Of a stretch of 26,757 bases of DNA, positions 8,126 to 16,485 are shown in pieces; position 1 is the first letter of the stretch; the number at the start of each line of letters is the position of its first letter. A model generated the notes under the pieces. That model saw nothing but the letters and a program-made list of their open reading frames with translations. It had not been told where the DNA came from and ran no database searches. Source of the DNA: Perkinsus marinus ATCC 50983 (lineage: Eukaryota; Perkinsozoa; Perkinsida; Perkinsidae); NCBI RefSeq assembly GCF_000006405.1, contig NW_003206170.1, positions 41,405 through 68,161 on the forward strand. The letters run 5' to 3'. A program made the position numbers and the translations under genes.

Positions 8126-9431
8126 GTCTGCGATGTCGACTCACATGCCAGGCAGACTGTGCCTTGGAGAAAGGCTTCGCACGAGACGATTCGAATGAGC
8201 CAAGGCGAAAAATATAACCAAAGCCTGCGTCGTGACTTAGCATGACCGACAGGATAGTCTACAAGTAAACCAGCAGCAGCAAACAGTGATCTCTTTGTTC
8301 TCGCTTTAACACGACAAAGCTCGTTGAAACGGGCAATGTTTCGCCTACAAAAGCACTTGAGTACACCATCTTCGATACCCCAATAGGATCCTAGATGTCG
8401 TATACGGTAAGAGCCAGATGTCGGAGTCAATAAGGCTTGCTTCTCCTCTGGAAAACTGAAACCGAACTTCTTGCTGATATCCACGAAGGCCTTCCGGAAA
8501 CCTTCCAATTGGGCAATGTCGCCCATAAGAGTAACATCATCAAGATAAACCCATACTTTATTGATCTTCTTCCGGCCACTGACTACATCATATCTCACTG
8601 ACGCATATTCTGGATATTGATCTGCAGTGTACCGCAATAAATAAGACATTGCAAATTCCAGAGAAGATGGCCCAGCCGATAGGCCGAAGACCACCCTATC
8701 ACTAGAAAAAAGCGAGTGGTTGATCAGTAATGGTAAACGGACATTAGTCCTCAAGCGATAAAACGCTCGGGAGCAGTCCAATGTACAAAAACTATCACCG
8801 GCTCGATAGGACCCCAATAATTGGGATGTCAGAGTCGACACGTCTGCACCAGTATAACCAGCCCTCTCACAGACGTTATTAAACGCCCGACAATCACAGC
8901 AGGGACGTACGGGTGTTGATTTTCACATGCGCTTCGACGTTTTCTGCGGGGGCGTATATCCGACTACGTTGGATAGTCTACTTGTTGATTCGGCGCAGTG
9001 GGGCCGAGAAGTGGCCGAGTGATCGGCCATGGTGTTGTTTGACTGCCATGGTGTTCGCCATGGCCATGGCGCACATGGTGTTGTTTTTTCAGTAGTTGCT
9101 TTACTGGGAAAGCAATAATAGGAGGAACCAAAAAGGTTCCACTAGAACCACTAGACAAGACTGATGGACCATGAGTAGAGGAGGAAGCTTCTCTACGCCA
9201 CCAGCCATTAGAAACATAAGACTCCACTTCTTGGTGGAAAAATAGTTTTTCTTCTGGTAGTAGCTTCTGTATCAGCTTACCAGAGTAATCGCCAAAACGA
9301 GTAAAGCCATCAATAGGACGCGATGCGCCCTTTAGATCCAATTCAAAGCAGTAGATCTGTTCGGGAGTATCTCGCTGTTCCGAAGGTAGCAGCTTGCGAA
9401 CCCGCATTCTATAAGCAGGGGCGCTACTCAA
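8119..9431 (-). pseudogene. Reverse transcriptase, interrupted
   Basis: The upstream part (9431 down to about 9092) carries the RT N-terminus, with LLPEEKLFFHQEVESYV and a TFLVPPIIAFPVK stretch. The core resumes at about 8915 with RPCCDCRAFNNV, then FCTLDCSRAFYRL, FGLSAGPSSLEFAM and the catalytic YLDD (VWVYLDD, residues 99-102 of the 240-codon segment). Between them lie about 165 bp unrelated to RT, and the two halves are in different frames. After LLVDYPVGHAKSRRR the frame loses similarity and stops about 40 codons later at 8119. No RNase H follows. The block is recognisable but non-functional as written. Confidence 0.85.
8927..9091. other. Host-repeat fragment embedded in the RT gene
   Basis: Bases 8927-9030 match 5343-5460 of the long repeat unit closely, apart from the absence of the 14-bp inverted insertion. 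Bases 9031-9091 are low-complexity variants of CATGGTGTTG. It interrupts RT between motifs that are normally adjacent. I see no target duplication. Confidence 0.8.
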
Positions 9432-10045
9432 ATAAAACCAACCATCGTCCTCAGGGTCGATGGTTCTACCAGTTGGTCTTTGGGGATAATATCATCGTCA
9501 GTCAAACCCATACGAGCCAGTAGAGGTGATTGTAGCGAGTCATCAGACTCTTCTACAGAGCAGACGATGTCACTACGATAAGCATCAATCAAAAGACCCA
9601 GAGCCGCAATACCTTCCCAACCAATAACCACACGAGGAGACAACGAAGGCACCACATGGAATAATAGCATTCGTTGGGAACCACCATAACGGACAAGGAT
9701 CTTCACACTACCATCCGACTCTACCTTCGAACCATCAGCTAGAGACACTGAGTGATGGTTAGCTTTTTCAAGTTGGTAGAAATGACCAACCTCATTGAAG
9801 GAGAGTAATAGAGCTGATGATATATAGTTAAATGTAGCCCCCGTATCAAAAAGGGCAGCCTCAGAAACTTCATCTTTAGATTTCTGAGGAGAAGAAAGTC
9901 CAACTTGTCTCACGGCTGGACATAGAGTCTCGCCCATAGACGCAGTAGTAGTTACAGTGTCGTTAGACTTAGCGATCAAAGCGGCTGCTTTAGAGACGAC
10001 AGTACCAGTACCAGTAGCAGTAGGTTGACTTGGCGTTTTTCTCGA
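9428..10045 (-). CDS. Retroviral-type aspartic protease domain
   Basis: The frame carries LFDTGATFNYIS, the active-site DTGA motif of retropepsins, then a flap-like region and a VVIGWEGIAALGL segment resembling the conserved second hydrophobic-Gly motif. It has no nearby ATG and overlaps the end of gag in the -1 frame, so it would be made as Gag-Pro. The upper limit given is the open frame, not a defined start. It ends at TGA 9428-9430. The RT-proximal part continues in the next -1 frame with sensible protein, which points to a one-base indel rather than a true stop. Confidence 0.85.
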   Translation of the reverse strand, partial: SRKTPSQPTATGTGTVVSKAAALIAKSNDTVTTTASMGETLCPAVRQVGLSSPQKSKDEVSEAALFDTGATFNYISSALLLSFNEVGHFYQLEKANHHSVSLADGSKVESDGSVKILVRYGGSQRMLLFHVVPSLSPRVVIGWEGIAALGLLIDAYRSDIVCSVEESDDSLQSPLLARMGLTDDDIIPKDQLVEPSTLRTMVGFI

Positions 10046-11445
10046 CCACGTCGGCTTATCACTCTCAACTGGTAGGGCTTAGCCAGCTTAGGGCAATCAG
10101 CTATCAAATGACCATGTTCACGACAATAACGGCAAGTCTTCGAACCTTCAACATCAGTATTACCACCATTTGACAGAGTAGATGATGTGGAGCGACTAGT
10201 GGTAATAGCAGAAGTAGAGACTGTCGGCAAAGTTAGCGGGCTTGTAACTGAATCAGGAGGTGATACCACATTCCCTGATCGTCTAAAAACGCGTTCTTCC
10301 GAAACCAAGCGCGAAACTAGATCGTCAAGAGAACTGACACCAGTTCCAATAAGAGTGGCTGCACTGAAGGCCCACTTAGAATTAACAGCAGTCGCAAATT
10401 GCAACGCAGATTGAGAGTCATCGATAGTATTACCCAAACATCTGGCCTCCTCCTGAGCATTCTCGAACGTTTGAGCGAAAGAAGAGAGCTTTTCAGTCTG
10501 ACCTTGACGAAGCTGAAGCAGGGAATGCCATGCTTCCAGTTTGCCAGAATCACCCCGACCATAAGAAACGAGAAGGTTACCGATCTCACGATGAAGTTCA
10601 GGAACCAAACCTTCGTGATTCACAACAACTACAGGGTGAACCACTTTTCTAGCCTCGCGACTAATCTGGCGTTTGAGCATCTCACGATACTCAAGAGCAG
10701 ACCAACACTCTTCTATAGCAGTATCACGGAGGAAAACCAATACTCTACGAATAGAGCGTAAATCGGCCTTGCCCGCAAATTTACCTCCTTGAAGGAGCTC
10801 AACATTAGCAACAGTCTTCCGAGCATACCGGCGATCCTGGGAGGTTATAGGACCTTCTTTACCTGGAAACGTCGGTAATAAATCACTTGTACTCAATGTA
10901 CTACCAATGCTCGTCTCAGACGAGTTTTCGGACTCAACAGATTGAAGAGGTGGTTGGCTCGCAGTAGTAGAATGCTGACGAGTCGGTTGAGATTGACAGT
11001 AATAAGAGGGAAACCTTCGAGGAAAAGTAGGCTCAAAGATACTCAGCTGGTCGAAGTTCAGGAACTTGAGCGCAGATATTTTCTTAGCTCTCAGATCCCT
11101 GTTGCCAGCGTTATCAAAAGAACTTTCCAAACCGAGCTCGTCGATCAAATGTGGCCAAACATAATCAAAGAAGCTTTCAAGAAGGGTCTCACTCGGCTTT
11201 GAAGAGAGCATAGTCTCCAGAAAATACTCCGAGGAACGCCAAATAAAATCACCAGCATCAGCAGCAGTGACTGTCTTGTCTTCTTTCAGAACACCACCAA
11301 CAATCGCAGCGAACTCCGTTGCAACTCCACTCAACTTGAGTGGTTTACTCGAGCAAAGTAGCTCGATATTACTTAACACGAGATTATCAATCTCACACAA
11401 AGGCAGATCACTGGTACTTGAAATGGATGTCGCCCGAGGTGCCAT
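9976..11445 (-). CDS. Gag polyprotein (489 aa) with one CCHC zinc knuckle
   Basis: An open 489-codon frame starting at the LTR edge: A from the LTR, TG from the primer-binding site. The N-terminal two thirds are the expected capsid region, without a motif I can name. A Ser/Thr-rich stretch precedes a zinc knuckle CRYCREHGHLIADC (C-x2-C-x4-H-x4-C) near residue 437. A short basic segment, then a Leu-rich end, precedes TGA. Gag would form the particle and bind the RNA genome. Protease follows in the -1 frame with a long overlap, so -1 frameshifting is likely. A run of five A lies at about 10036-10040 in the overlap, but it is not a canonical slippery heptamer. Confidence 0.9.
   Translation of the reverse strand: MAPRATSISSTSDLPLCEIDNLVLSNIELLCSSKPLKLSGVATEFAAIVGGVLKEDKTVTAADAGDFIWRSSEYFLETMLSSKPSETLLESFFDYVWPHLIDELGLESSFDNAGNRDLRAKKISALKFLNFDQLSIFEPTFPRRFPSYYCQSQPTRQHSTTASQPPLQSVESENSSETSIGSTLSTSDLLPTFPGKEGPITSQDRRYARKTVANVELLQGGKFAGKADLRSIRRVLVFLRDTAIEECWSALEYREMLKRQISREARKVVHPVVVVNHEGLVPELHREIGNLLVSYGRGDSGKLEAWHSLLQLRQGQTEKLSSFAQTFENAQEEARCLGNTIDDSQSALQFATAVNSKWAFSAATLIGTGVSSLDDLVSRLVSEERVFRRSGNVVSPPDSVTSPLTLPTVSTSAITTSRSTSSTLSNGGNTDVEGSKTCRYCREHGHLIADCPKLAKPYQLRVISRRGREKRQVNLLLLVLVLSSLKQPL
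11431..11444 (-). promoter_or_regulatory. Putative primer-binding site
   Basis: Directly after the 5' LTR the minus strand reads TGGCACCTCGGGCG. It begins with TGG, as expected for pairing with the CCA end of a tRNA. There is no spacer, and the site doubles as gag codons 1-5. The priming tRNA cannot be named from here. Confidence 0.65.
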
Positions 11446-11619
11446 GTCGTGAGTATTGATGAACCAAACCCGTTGGAAATAAGTGGAATCTAATCTTATA
11501 ACACCTCTTATATCATCAGCGACTAGCGCAGCTTGTGCTATTAGCTAAAGATATGAATGGAAGTGAAATAACACAAAATGAGGATACGAACCTAGAAGAT
11601 CTTAGCTGAGATCACCACA
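11445..11619 (-). repeat. 5' LTR of the minus-strand retrotransposon
   Basis: Pair of 7212-7386. On the minus strand it starts TGTGG and ends GACA. Three substitutions separate the pair. The last LTR base supplies the A of the gag ATG. Confidence 0.95.
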
Positions 11620-11799
11620 AGGTTGCAGCTCACCATCCCGCATTAATGCGTCAATGTATGCCCGGAATGTTAGTCAGCGCTGTGGAATATTCGCCGTACG
11701 TCCTGAGCGGCTCAGGTTGATCCACGAATGGCCAAAACTTGAGGGTATGGGATACTCGTTGAGTCGACTGCCAAGCGATCCGAATAGTCTCTTTGGCGA

Positions 11800-11870
11800 A
11801 TAGGGGCGGGGCCGCTATGCCAGTGGACTATACCATTCAGATTCTGAATTTCAGAATCGATCTATTTGGG
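11800..11870. repeat. 59-bp repeat reduced to a single unit
   Basis: In copy 2 only one 59-bp unit remains. Its left part matches the first unit of copy 1 (CGAATAGGGG context). Its right part matches the last unit (GTGGACTATA plus the inverted insertion at 11835-11856). This is what unequal recombination between the first and last units would leave. Confidence 0.85.
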
Positions 11871-13870
11871 GAAGTGGTGGAGTAAACCAACACCGATAAT
11901 GGGTGACCCATTACTGTCTCGTGTGGCACAGAGTTGTGCAGCACGCAACTCAAGCTAGAGTTTCCACTACTAAAGTGTGAAGTTTAGTCGACCTGAGCTG
12001 TTATTCTCTGAGGTTTTGGGGGTATCACGATGCGATACGTTGAGTATCATAACGCATGGTGTTTGGGTAGCACCCGAGTGTTTGCAAGTCCTCGAGATAC
12101 AACCTACATACTCGATTCGAGTGACGGATCACCAGTGATAGCGTGTACTAGAGCGTCGTAGTTAGATCATCTTACTAAGATGTAGGCAGTTCGTGATCAA
12201 CACTTTTGATCTACACCCCGTTATCCTCGAGTTCCATATGAAGTTGAGAGAAGTTGCTCTTAATTGATGGTAAGTCTGGAAGGAATTCGTTGAACTCTGC
12301 TAAAAAGAAGTGGCGTTTAAACGAGCCAAGCGGCCAAAATATGGGCGACAAGCCACACAACCTGGATGAATGAAGAACACAATAGCTGGGTGGGGCGATG
12401 ATTCGCGCAATTCAAGCTAGTGAAGCTGTTGCGGGCAATACTCCGATCAAGTATATCGATGGTGATATACATAGTTTTTTGCTAGAGTAAAGGAGCACTA
12501 TGATATCACCTAGTGTGGTACTTATAGCGACTGAGCACTTACCGGCTGGGGATCCTCGTTAACTGACAAGCACTGCGATGAGGACCGACCCCCTCTACTC
12601 TTCAACCACTCTCTAACATCTGTCTTGAAGTAAGACTAATCTAATACTCACTAATGGCGTTGTGTCAAGTTCCAAAGTCTGCAGCACTAGAAATTTTCCA
12701 CTGAACGCTGCAAGGGAGTTTAAAACGAAACAGCGCAGCTTCCAAAAGAATTGGGTGCTAATTGATAGACTCAGACGTTAAAGATATCTAAGCTCACTGC
12801 ATCTTTCAGAAATCTGTGTTGCGAGTGAGGTGGCTTCACGTAGGCCACCAAGTCGGCAGGTAGCGAAATCACATCCTTGTATAAAGACATCGGTCCATGG
12901 TGCCATGCAGTTTTGAACCAGAAGTCATCAAAACTTTGGATGATGGAGGTTCGAAATGTGCAATAACTGCACAGTGTATTACACTGAGTGTAAATCTTCA
13001 TCGTCTGCAACCTAAAATTGATGTCCTTCGGCGAATGTGATTCCCTTTCTCCGTAAAACTGGCCGCCATAACCGCGAAATAGATTGTTTCTGTCTGCGAA
13101 CTCGTGATTACATGTGGCTCTATGTTGCAGCTTGCAGTAGAATGGATATAAGGCAAAGTATTGTGATCGAACGAGAAATGCTACCCGTCACGCTATACGT
13201 CACGTACGTGGTACGGTTCCACCAATACCTTTACGAATATGGCTCGAGATTCTTCATTACGACGACTCAGGCGTCTTTGCTACACTGATAACGTGAAGAG
13301 TGTGTAGTGTTGAAAACTTTCGAGCCGAGGAAGGTGAATTTACATTCGAGCATTTTCAGATTCGCCAGCGTCTGTAGGCGAAGCTTCGCCCGTTTCCTCG
13401 AAAGAGGTCAAGACTGATGAAAACTCCTGATGTAAACTTCCTTCCGCCGGAAAGTTTACACACGAATTCGGGTAGGAGTGCATATCCCCCCACACTGGGT
13501 CTTCCTGTAAGACTGGAATCTCATCTACACCGGTTCATGCAGGGTACCGTTACAAGGCGTTACGACTATTCGATTCTGGCAACACTATGTATGATCGGTT
13601 GAAGGACAGTTGATGGTGAGTTGAGGTTCATCCAAGTGTATAAAGTGTACTAGTAAAGAGTGTTCCACATAGAAGGGAACACTGCTACTGAAAGTTCGGG
13701 AGATTGTGATGCTGCAGGAGGCACCGTCGGGGGGCCGTTGCTAAAATGTGTAGTTGTGCAGACTGCACAACTATGGAATCTTAGCTTAGCTCGAAGCTAG
13801 TTGATGAGTTTATGAGGCTAATTGTAGATAGAATCACTAGATTCCATTAACCATTGCCTTGAGTTCCCAA

Positions 13871-15229
13871 ATGGTTAACATGGTGGAGAACCCGTTGACA
13901 ACTTCCCCAAGTCCTGTTGGTTTACAAATTGCTGGAGCTTTTGGTGTAGAGAACGTTTATCTCTTAAGACATGTTACTGATGAAGAGTTTACCAAGAAGT
14001 GTGAGGAGATGCTTACCGATAAGAAAGCGACCTTTGGTGATATATTGGCTTGGCGTGATTATATGGAGGGTATTAGAAATACCCGTTCACAAATGTGTGA
14101 ATCATCTTCAGCGTCTCGTAGATCTGGCGCATCAACTTCTAGTGAGCCAGAGGTTATTACGTCAAGGATTGTAAACACTGTTTCTAAGTTACCGCTACCT
14201 AATGGTGAAGCTTATAATGGTTTTCAAGATAAGAGGAGTATCAGCTGGTTTGTTAAGGAGATTCAGAATACTAGTAAGCTTTTTCAGTTATCATGTCGTG
14301 CTGAATGGCTGTTTCTTACTAGTGCTTGTAAGCCGTTGGTGAGATCTGCTATGCTTGACCAAGTTGAGCGTGACTGTGGTGATGATGTTTGGATGCATGA
14401 TTATGATCAGATGTTGGGTACTGCTGAAGATTATCTAACAACCAAGTATCGTCGCTCAGACGACCCTAGTCGTTATGAGTCTCGTAGTATTAATGTCCGC
14501 CAACGTAGTGATGAAAGTGTGTATGCTTATCTTGACCGACTAACTGAGTTGGTTTCTCAGGGTCAAAATTGTGGCTTGAAGCTTTCACCAGAACAAGTTT
14601 GTAATGCTTTTAGACGTGGTTTACTTGGTAAGCTACGAAAAACTGCTAATGTACAGTTTTCAACGGTTACCCAAGCATCCACTCTAGCAAGTGAGTTGAC
14701 TAGATTCAGTGAGTTGAATCCTTGGGTGTTAGACTCTACAAATGTAGATAGAGTGAGTTCATCTCAGACATCTACTATGGTCAACAACATTTCGAACAAC
14801 GTCAATGGTATGAATGATCGTTCTTCAAAGAGTAATATTTCTGATTCCGAGTTCAACTTTTTACGAACAAATCGGTATTGTATTGCATTTGCGAAGACAG
14901 GTGGGTGCCCGAGAACGAATTGTCGTTTTACTCATTCTTCTTTGAAGGATGTTCGTACGAAAATGACTTCTCAGGATAAGTCTTCGGATGCTAATAGAAG
15001 TCCTACTGCTGCTACTATCATCACTGGTTCGATTCCATCAACTTCAACAACTAAGGGTAGTACTGATTTCAAGCAGATTACTTCTACTGCCAAGTACTGT
15101 TCTGATGATGGTTCAAAAAATAGTACACTCAGGGTTCCCCAGTTGTCCAAATTCTTTGTTGAAGTCGACACTGGTTGCTCGAGTAGTATTATTACGTTAG
15201 GTATAGAATGTGGCACCACAATGTGGTGA
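13871..15229 (+). CDS. Gag-like protein with CCCH finger and start of a protease (452 aa)
   Basis: The first ATG after an open TTG is used, giving 452 residues. The central part (about residues 110-300) resembles a retrotransposon capsid: PLPNGEAYNGF, then helical segments including SVYAYLDRLTELV and AFRRGLLGKLR. Near residue 336 a C-x7-C-x4/5-C-x3-H finger (CIAFAKTGGCPRTNCRFTH) replaces the usual CCHC knuckle. A protease active-site start FVEVDTGCSSSIIT follows near residue 433, so the ORF once continued into pro-pol. It stops at TGA 15227-15229 inside a 14-bp inverted insertion that shifts the frame. It is distinct from the minus-strand gag and recognised by architecture only. Confidence 0.8.
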   Translation: MVNMVENPLTTSPSPVGLQIAGAFGVENVYLLRHVTDEEFTKKCEEMLTDKKATFGDILAWRDYMEGIRNTRSQMCESSSASRRSGASTSSEPEVITSRIVNTVSKLPLPNGEAYNGFQDKRSISWFVKEIQNTSKLFQLSCRAEWLFLTSACKPLVRSAMLDQVERDCGDDVWMHDYDQMLGTAEDYLTTKYRRSDDPSRYESRSINVRQRSDESVYAYLDRLTELVSQGQNCGLKLSPEQVCNAFRRGLLGKLRKTANVQFSTVTQASTLASELTRFSELNPWVLDSTNVDRVSSSQTSTMVNNISNNVNGMNDRSSKSNISDSEFNFLRTNRYCIAFAKTGGCPRTNCRFTHSSLKDVRTKMTSQDKSSDANRSPTAATIITGSIPSTSTTKGSTDFKQITSTAKYCSDDGSKNSTLRVPQLSKFFVEVDTGCSSSIITLGIECGTTMW

Positions 15230-15235
15230 CGACAT
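15214..15235. repeat. 14-bp inverted insertion in a retroelement ORF, E = CACCACAT
   Basis: One mismatch in the third arm; both spacer rules hold. It shifts the gag-protease frame and supplies the TGA stop. Confidence 0.75.
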
Positions 15236-15784
15236 CGACAGTGGCCTCTGCATAGTGCCTCACAGCAAAAATGTAATAATCAATTGCCGCCTATGATCAT
15301 ATGCAAGACGTAGAATATGAGCTCTCACTAGTAGTAAGCTGCTGTCATACCCTCGTGTAGAGCTGTTGAAAAACGAGTGAGATGACCGGATGCGATTTGG
15401 CCGGCTGGTGAGTCGACTCGTTGTAGTTCATTGTGATCATCTCCTGGCCTTCCTCCTCGATGGGTTATTAATGATCCTTTCATTACACGCCTGCCTCGTT
15501 CAAGTCCCCCCTGGAATCAATTTGATATAATCCGGGATTGAGATGCATTTCCCCACCACTACCCCATAGAACACGACATGCTTATCTGAGACCGTCCTGC
15601 CGCAATGGCTACGATACGATCGTAGAAAAATTATTGACTGAGAGCTAGCCGGGAAGACTAAACTTTCAACGAATACTCATACCAATAGTATTCATGATAA
15701 ATGTTATCGATGTCCATACCAGTCACGAGATAATCTCAGCAACCACGTATAGGTCCTTGATGATAAACCGTAGAGCTCCAACGA

Positions 15785-15973
15785 TTACCTAGTGCAATCA
15801 CATTCACAGTCCGAATGCAGGTAGGGGCCTTGGCACTTGCAGCGAGAGAGATCACAACTCGGGCAAGCATAATCATAACATTCATAGGGACCGTACAGTG
15901 AACGTAGAGACATGTCCTGGGCCTGGGGATTCAGGATGAGGCTAATGATGACGGCCAAGAATAGGTAGACCAT
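15785..15973 (-). CDS. Small secreted cysteine-rich peptide, copy 2 (62 aa)
   Basis: Paralogue of the ORF at 4759-4947 in the next repeat unit, same length and no indels. Signal peptides differ at one residue (T10I). Twelve further replacements lie in residues 27-62: G27Y, Q31E, F33Y, D35Y, S36A, F42L, A49G, T50P, N53H, A55D, V59D and S62R. All eight Cys codons are unchanged. Only two codons (26 and 61) differ silently. Changes that nearly all alter the amino acid yet spare every Cys are hard to explain for a non-coding stretch and suggest diversifying selection on a secreted peptide. Function unknown; no toxin or defence family is recognised. Confidence 0.7.
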   Translation of the reverse strand: MVYLFLAVIISLILNPQAQDMSLRSLYGPYECYDYACPSCDLSRCKCQGPYLHSDCECDCTR

Positions 15974-16103
15974 TATCGTAAATAACCTGTCGAGGGTACA
16001 AGTAATTCTCTAAAGACTCTACTGCCTTACGAAGAAGACCGATACTATCGGTCCGAGAGTCTGTTCTTACAGATCGATCCTTTGTTGACGCCTGTACATG
16101 TGA

Positions 16104-16390
16104 CTCGCGCCGCGCAAAAATATGACACAGCCGCGCGCGCCCCGCTTACCCCCATCCAATGTTGGCTCTAGACACAAGTATTGAGTGCTCGGCTCTAGGA
16201 GTCCCGACATTGGAGAGGGGGTGAGGGTATTGACAATTCATCATAGTCATGTTTTCTCTCTGCGCGTTGACTCATTTTTGCGTTTGCATGCATTTGCAGT
16301 GTGGGAGACAGCCTTGGGACGTCACGTCGCACCACTCATGATAATTCGTGTGTTCAATAATTAGTGGGACACGTCACGTGTCCCACTAAT
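16104..16390. other. Insertion-like segment with inverted repeats in copy 2
   Basis: Copy 1 reads directly from ACTCGCG into the block CACGTGTCCCACTAATGCC. Copy 2 has about 260 extra bp here. The extra DNA contains CGCAAAAAT near 16116 and its reverse complement near 16274, an imperfect 15-bp inverted pair around CCAATGT/ACATTGG, and ends in a perfect 31-bp fold-back at 16359-16389 (15-bp stems, 1-base loop). No ORF of note. It might be a small inverted-repeat element, but no clear target duplication is seen. Confidence 0.5.
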
Positions 16391-16485
16391 GCCATCAGTG
16401 TTGTGGGTCCAGTTTGCCTGCACCCTTGTAATCTCATCAAACCTTCGCCTTCCTCAGTATAGCGAATGAGCCCAATACCGGACTC

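Larger units (their letters stand above)
7212..11619 (-). mobile_element. Ty3/gypsy-like LTR retrotransposon, complete ends, decayed coding region
   Basis: A 4408-bp element with two 175-bp LTRs differing at three bases (about 1.7%), so the insertion is fairly young. Its ends are TG...CA. It is flanked by a 5-bp duplication AGGTT (7207-7211 and 11620-11624). Copies 1 and 3 of the host repeat show the empty site at 922-926 and 17402-17406. Order on the minus strand is gag, protease, RT, integrase, which is the Ty3/gypsy order. No RNase H domain is seen between RT and integrase. The pol frame is broken by a frame change after protease and by an inserted host-repeat fragment in RT, so this copy cannot be autonomous as it stands. 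Confidence 0.95.
13749..15267 (+). mobile_element. Gag-only retroelement fragment or non-autonomous element
   Basis: Homology to copy 1 of the long unit stops after CTAAAATG (13748). The inserted DNA starts TGTAGTTG and opens with a 10-bp perfect hairpin (AGTTGTGCAG, one base, CTGCACAACT). It contains one long gag-protease ORF. A second AAAATG at 15268-15273 follows a CA end, so a TG...CA element with a 6-bp duplication is possible. Sequence after it does not rejoin copy 1 until 15449, so the right edge is uncertain. No LTR pair, RT or integrase is visible. Confidence 0.65.
6240..16485. repeat. Long tandem repeat unit, copy 2, carrying two retroelements
   Basis: Homology to copy 1 starts at about 6240 (shared with 16486) and runs to 7211, then resumes at 11620 after a full LTR element. 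It stops again at 13748, where a gag-only element begins, and resumes at 15449. The final part (16104-16485) keeps only short blocks of copy 1. With both elements removed, the unit is shorter than copy 1 because 3328-4418 and 5150-6230 are replaced by other, shorter sequence. Confidence 0.9.

Noticed and set aside
10890-10930. 7-bp hairpin CTCGTCT-C-AGACGAG in gag
   Set aside because: It lacks the third arm, so it does not meet the 14-bp insertion rule. The same applies to 11335-11351 and to AATGGGT-G-ACCCATT near 1437.
13770-13850. tRNA-like fold with GGAATCT/AGATTCC ends in the gag element leader
   Set aside because: There is no T-arm consensus and no convincing anticodon stem. It is only a hairpin.
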